Below are positions 61,222 through 64,000 of a stretch of 64,000 nucleotides of DNA, one piece after another. The stretch is from NCBI RefSeq assembly GCF_025465545.1, contig NZ_JAODMK010000003.1:1-64000 (forward strand), read 5' to 3'. The position numbers were made by a program, and so were the translations under genes. Positions within the stretch are counted from its first letter, which is position 1, and the number at the start of each line of letters is the position of its first letter. Under the pieces are notes generated by a model. It saw only the letters and a program-made list of their open reading frames with translations. It made no database searches and had not been told where the DNA came from. The DNA is from Naasia sp. Its GTDB lineage: Bacteria > Actinomycetota > Actinomycetes > Actinomycetales > Microbacteriaceae.

Positions 61222-62373
61222 TCACCAGTAGTTGCGCATGGGGAAGAAGTCGAGGGTCTCCAGGCCGGAATCCGCCAGATGCACGATCCGCTCCGTGCGC
61301 AGGCCGCCGACCTCCGGCACGTTGATCGTGGCCTTCAGGGTGAAGACGCTTCCGCTCTCGATCAGCGCCTCGTTCGTCGGACCGATCCAGGGCATCTCCT
61401 CCTCCGGGTCCATCCCGGTCCCGTGACCGGTGCCACGGCCGCGAGCTTCGCCGGAGAAGGGACCGTAGCCGCGCTCGAGGAGGACGCCGGCGACCACCGC
61501 GTTCAACTCGCTCGCCGAGATGCCGGGACGAGCGGCGGCCAGCCCCGCCTCGACCGCGTCGGCGGCCGTCTCGACGATGTCGCGCACCTGGTCGGACGCC
61601 GGCCCGAAAACGAACCCCCGGCCGCCGTCGGCGACATAGTTGCCGTAGCGGGCGCCGATGTCGGTCAGGACAAGGTCACCCGCCTCGATCACGCGGTTCG
61701 TGGGCAGCGCCAGGCTGAACGCGGAGCGCGCCCCGGCCTGGACCATCGAGAGGTAGGCCGGAGTGTCGGCTCCGGCCTGGATCATCGCCACATCGGCCGC
61801 CATCGCGACCTCGCGCTCCGTGACCGCTCTGCCCCCCTGAACGACCTCACGAACCGCTTCCATCGCAAGATCGGTAAGGCGCGCCGCTCGGCGCAGCTGC
61901 TCGACCTCCCACGGGCTCTTCACCGCCTTGAGCCGGGCGAGCAGGTCGGTGGGTCGGAGCTGCGCAGGGGCCACGGCATCCGTGATCGCGGCGTGCAGGC
62001 CCACGGGGATCTGCTCGACGCCGGCCAGGACGAATTGTTCGCTGCCTCCCGCGCGCAGCCGGGCGAGACTTCCCGGCAAGGCGTCCAGGGTGTCCACATC
62101 GAAGAGGGTCTCGCTGCGGGCATAGTCGACGCACCCGTCACCGGCGAAGAGGAGCGGGTCGCCGCTGCGCGGCACGACGACCACCGCCTGGGCGATGCCG
62201 TGCACGCCGTCCACCGGCCTGAAGTCGGTGTAGTAGCGCACGTTCGCAGTGCGCCAGCAGTCGGCGTAGCCGACGAGCACATCGCTTCCCGACGCTGCCA
62301 GCGCCTCTTGGGTGGCGCGGATCCGGCTCCGGATCTCGCTCTCGGGCGTGCTGGTGGGAGGTTCGAGGTACAT
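61222..62373 (-). CDS. M24 (pita-bread fold) protein with altered metal site
   Basis: 383 residues: creatinase-type N-terminal domain (1-155) and a pita-bread C-terminal domain. Of the five metal ligands of M24 peptidases, Asp238, Asp249, His317 and Glu361 are in place, but the Glu of the usual F-T-x-E-P motif is replaced by Lys347 (FTLKA). Classic aminopeptidase activity is thus doubtful; a creatinase-like or other hydrolase is possible. It converges with the LacI gene (nine bases apart) and shares operator 62452-62469 with uxaC. Confidence 0.88.
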   Translation of the reverse strand: MYLEPPTSTPESEIRSRIRATQEALAASGSDVLVGYADCWRTANVRYYTDFRPVDGVHGIAQAVVVVPRSGDPLLFAGDGCVDYARSETLFDVDTLDALPGSLARLRAGGSEQFVLAGVEQIPVGLHAAITDAVAPAQLRPTDLLARLKAVKSPWEVEQLRRAARLTDLAMEAVREVVQGGRAVTEREVAMAADVAMIQAGADTPAYLSMVQAGARSAFSLALPTNRVIEAGDLVLTDIGARYGNYVADGGRGFVFGPASDQVRDIVETAADAVEAGLAAARPGISASELNAVVAGVLLERGYGPFSGEARGRGTGHGTGMDPEEEMPWIGPTNEALIESGSVFTLKATINVPEVGGLRTERIVHLADSGLETLDFFPMRNYW

Positions 62374-62427
62374 CGCTGTCTCCGGTCTCGCTAGCGGCGC
62401 CGCGACACGTCGGCGCGGCCGCGCCCC

Positions 62428-62458
62428 AGATTAGCCGCGCACGGCCCGCCTTTGGCAA
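62428..62458 (-). promoter_or_regulatory. Candidate promoter of the M24 gene
   Basis: -35 TTGCCA (62453-62458), 19-base spacer, -10 TAATCT (62428-62433) on the minus strand, the -35 overlapping the operator. Confidence 0.45.
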
Positions 62459-62469
62459 TCGATTGACAA
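62452..62469. promoter_or_regulatory. LacI-family operator TTGGCAATCGATTGACAA
   Basis: 18-bp near-palindrome between the divergent M24 and uxaC genes. A TATGAT hexamer (62482-62487) a little downstream is the probable uxaC -10. Confidence 0.7.
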
Positions 62470-62498
62470 ACCTGCTGAAAATATGATGGCATTTCTGG

Positions 62499-63911
62499 GT
62501 GCCGACGATGTCCGGACTCGGGGATGACCGCCTTCTCCCCGCAGAGCCCTCCACCCGTGCCATCGCCCGGCGGATCTTCGCCGAGATCGCGGAGCTGCCG
62601 ATCATCTCCCCCCACTCGCACGTTGATGCCGGCATGCTCGCGACCAACCGCCCCTTCGCCGACCCGGCCGAGCTCTTCGTCACGGCGGATCACTACGTCA
62701 CTCGCCTGCTGCACGCATCCGGCGTCGATCTAGCACGACTCGGGGTCGGACCGCAGCGCTCCGGTGATCGGCCTGCTTCCCGGGAAATCTGGCGGCTGTT
62801 CTGCGAGCACTGGCCCGTCTTTTCCGGGACGGCGAGCGGCCTGTGGATCGAGGCCACCCTGCGGACGGTCTTCGAGATGCCGAGCCCCTCCGCGGCCACC
62901 GCGGATGCCCTGTACGAGGAGCTGAGCGCTCTGCTGCGTCTCGAACAGTTCCGTCCCCAGGCTCTCCTGAACCGGTTCGGGATCGAGGTGATCGCCACGA
63001 CCGACGATCCACTCGATGATCTCCGGCACCACCGCGCGCTGGGCGAAGACCCGGCCGTTCTGCCGCGCATCGCCCCCACCTTCCGCCCCGACCCGTACAT
63101 CGACCCCAGCACTCCCGGTTGGGCGGGACTTCTCGATCGGCTCGGCGAGGCGACCGGACGGGACACCCACTCGCATGCGCAGTACCTGGCCGCGTTGACC
63201 GATCGCCGCCAACATTTCCGACGAAACGGCGCCTTCTCCGCCGACCTCGGAGTGCATCGTCCGCAGTCACTCCGTCTCGACGATGCCGCGGCAGCAGCCC
63301 TCTTCAGCCAGGTTCGGTCCGGCGGCGCGACCTCGGCCGAGCACGCCGCCTTCCGCGCGCACATGCTCTACCAGATGGCTCGCATGTCGGCGGAGGACGG
63401 GCTTGTGATGACCCTTCATCCCGGGGTCTTCCGCAATCACCACCGCCCCACCCTCGACGCCTTCGGTCCCGACAGCGGCCACGACCTTCCGGTGCCTACC
63501 ACTTTCGTGGAAGGGCTGCGCCCCATCCTCGAAGACTTCGGAACCGCACCCGGCTTCCATCTCGTGCTGTTCACCGTCGACGAGACCACCTGGTCGCGGG
63601 AGCTCGCGCCACTCGCGGGCTTCTATCCCTCGGTCTACCTCGGAGCGCCGTGGTGGTTCCTCGACGCTCCTGACGCGCTGCAGCGCTTCCGCAGCGCCGT
63701 CACGGAGACAGCGGGATTCTCCCGCTACTCCGGGTTCATCGACGACACTCGTGCTCTCTGCTCGATCCCCGTGCGCCATGACACGGCACGTCGGGTGGAC
63801 GCCGCCTACCTTGCCCGACTCGTCGCCGAGCACCGCCTGACGGAGGACCGCGCGATCGAGATCGCCATCGACACGGTGGCACGACTTCCCCGGAAGGTCT
63901 TCAAACTATGA
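62499..63911 (+). CDS. uxaC: Glucuronate (uronate) isomerase
   Basis: 470 residues; isomerises D-glucuronate to D-fructuronate or D-galacturonate to D-tagaturonate. The UxaC pattern is visible in IAELPIISPHSHVDAGML (metal-binding His pair), ADHYVTRLLHASGVD, LNRFGIEVIATTDDPLDDLRHH, LHPGVFRNHHRPTLDAFGPDSGHDLP and the ending GFIDDTRALCSIPVRHD. Start GTG 62499 or ATG 62508; neither has a clear ribosome-binding site. The stop overlaps the next start (ATGA). Confidence 0.95.
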   Translation: MPTMSGLGDDRLLPAEPSTRAIARRIFAEIAELPIISPHSHVDAGMLATNRPFADPAELFVTADHYVTRLLHASGVDLARLGVGPQRSGDRPASREIWRLFCEHWPVFSGTASGLWIEATLRTVFEMPSPSAATADALYEELSALLRLEQFRPQALLNRFGIEVIATTDDPLDDLRHHRALGEDPAVLPRIAPTFRPDPYIDPSTPGWAGLLDRLGEATGRDTHSHAQYLAALTDRRQHFRRNGAFSADLGVHRPQSLRLDDAAAAALFSQVRSGGATSAEHAAFRAHMLYQMARMSAEDGLVMTLHPGVFRNHHRPTLDAFGPDSGHDLPVPTTFVEGLRPILEDFGTAPGFHLVLFTVDETTWSRELAPLAGFYPSVYLGAPWWFLDAPDALQRFRSAVTETAGFSRYSGFIDDTRALCSIPVRHDTARRVDAAYLARLVAEHRLTEDRAIEIAIDTVARLPRKVFKL

Positions 63912-64000
63912 CGGGCACCCCACTGTCCCGCCCCGCGTACACATCGAGCCACGGGGGGGCGACGCCGCCGGCGCGGATGCTCCACCTCGGTCTCGGCGCC
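63908..64000 (+). CDS. Mannitol dehydrogenase family protein, probable fructuronate reductase (partial)
   Basis: Only 31 residues are inside the window. A short Thr/Ser/Pro-rich start is followed by ARMLHLGLGA, the beginning of the G-x-G-A nucleotide motif (LGLGAFHRAH in full) of the polyol/hexuronate dehydrogenases. Directly after uxaC, fructuronate reductase (UxuB), making D-mannonate with NADH, is the likely role; tagaturonate or mannitol activity cannot be excluded. Four-base overlap with uxaC. Confidence 0.75.
   Translation, partial: MTGTPLSRPAYTSSHGGATPPARMLHLGLGA

Overview
The window is chromosomal DNA of a high-G+C actinobacterium, most likely a member of the Microbacteriaceae. The evidence is codon use dominated by G/C at third positions, frequent GTG/TTG starts, actinobacterial families (DUF4245, DUF4307, DUF501, DUF6264), and a gene order (ychF, ispH, xseA-xseB-DUF4245, fumC, phoH, short-chain isoprenyl transferase, hemolysin III, DUF4307-greA) that follows the Rv1080c-Rv1112 block of Mycobacterium tuberculosis. 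No phage, insertion sequence, rRNA or CRISPR array is visible.

Layout. 1-8.7 kb: secreted-protein fragment, alpha/beta hydrolase, LON-domain protein, TetR/cupin divergent pair, ychF, DnaQ-type exonuclease, mmsA and rmuC. 9-18 kb: glpX and fba flanking a decayed four-carbon acid sugar kinase, then ispH, exonuclease VII, carbonic anhydrase, fumC and a lone prepilin peptidase. 18-32.5 kb: phoH, PLP enzyme, isoprenyl transferase, hemolysin III, DUF4307, greA, a TPM-domain/PspA pair, threonine ammonia-lyase, AI-2E permease, YcaQ-type protein, htpX-lemA. 32.6-49.5 kb: tRNA(UAA), ndh, subtilase, DUF501-ftsB-eno, MmcQ remnant, secreted propeller protein, hisS, mazG, GNAT, TetR/hydrolase/nhaA, mfd, pth, rplY. 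49.7-64 kb: EamA transporter, gluconokinase and a sugar-acid locus.

The sugar-acid locus is the most distinctive region. A LacI-type regulator (60142-61212) sits among three divergent units that carry matching 18-bp operators (TTGNCAATCGNTTGNCAA). One unit runs leftward from a Tat-type lipoprotein sugar-binding protein through a zinc alcohol dehydrogenase, an SMP-30 lactonase, an ABM-domain protein, an RbsA-like ATPase and two RbsC-like permeases, and directly into tatA-tatC-tatB. The rightward unit has glucuronate isomerase and the start of a fructuronate-reductase-type dehydrogenase. A third has an M24-fold protein with an altered metal site. The Tat translocase genes thus appear to be built into the operon whose only exported product is a twin-arginine lipoprotein.

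A second theme is promoter architecture. At least sixteen genes have a TANNNT hexamer ending 6-8 bases before the start codon, which places the transcription start on or next to the first codon: leaderless mRNAs. This pattern also decides several start codons (ychF, mfd, gntK, ispH, the TPM protein). Gene decay is visible at three places (a VOC-type fragment, a sugar-acid kinase, an MmcQ/YjbR gene), and the mca gene expected beside DUF4307 is absent. Long, almost perfect hairpins mark the convergent gene ends.
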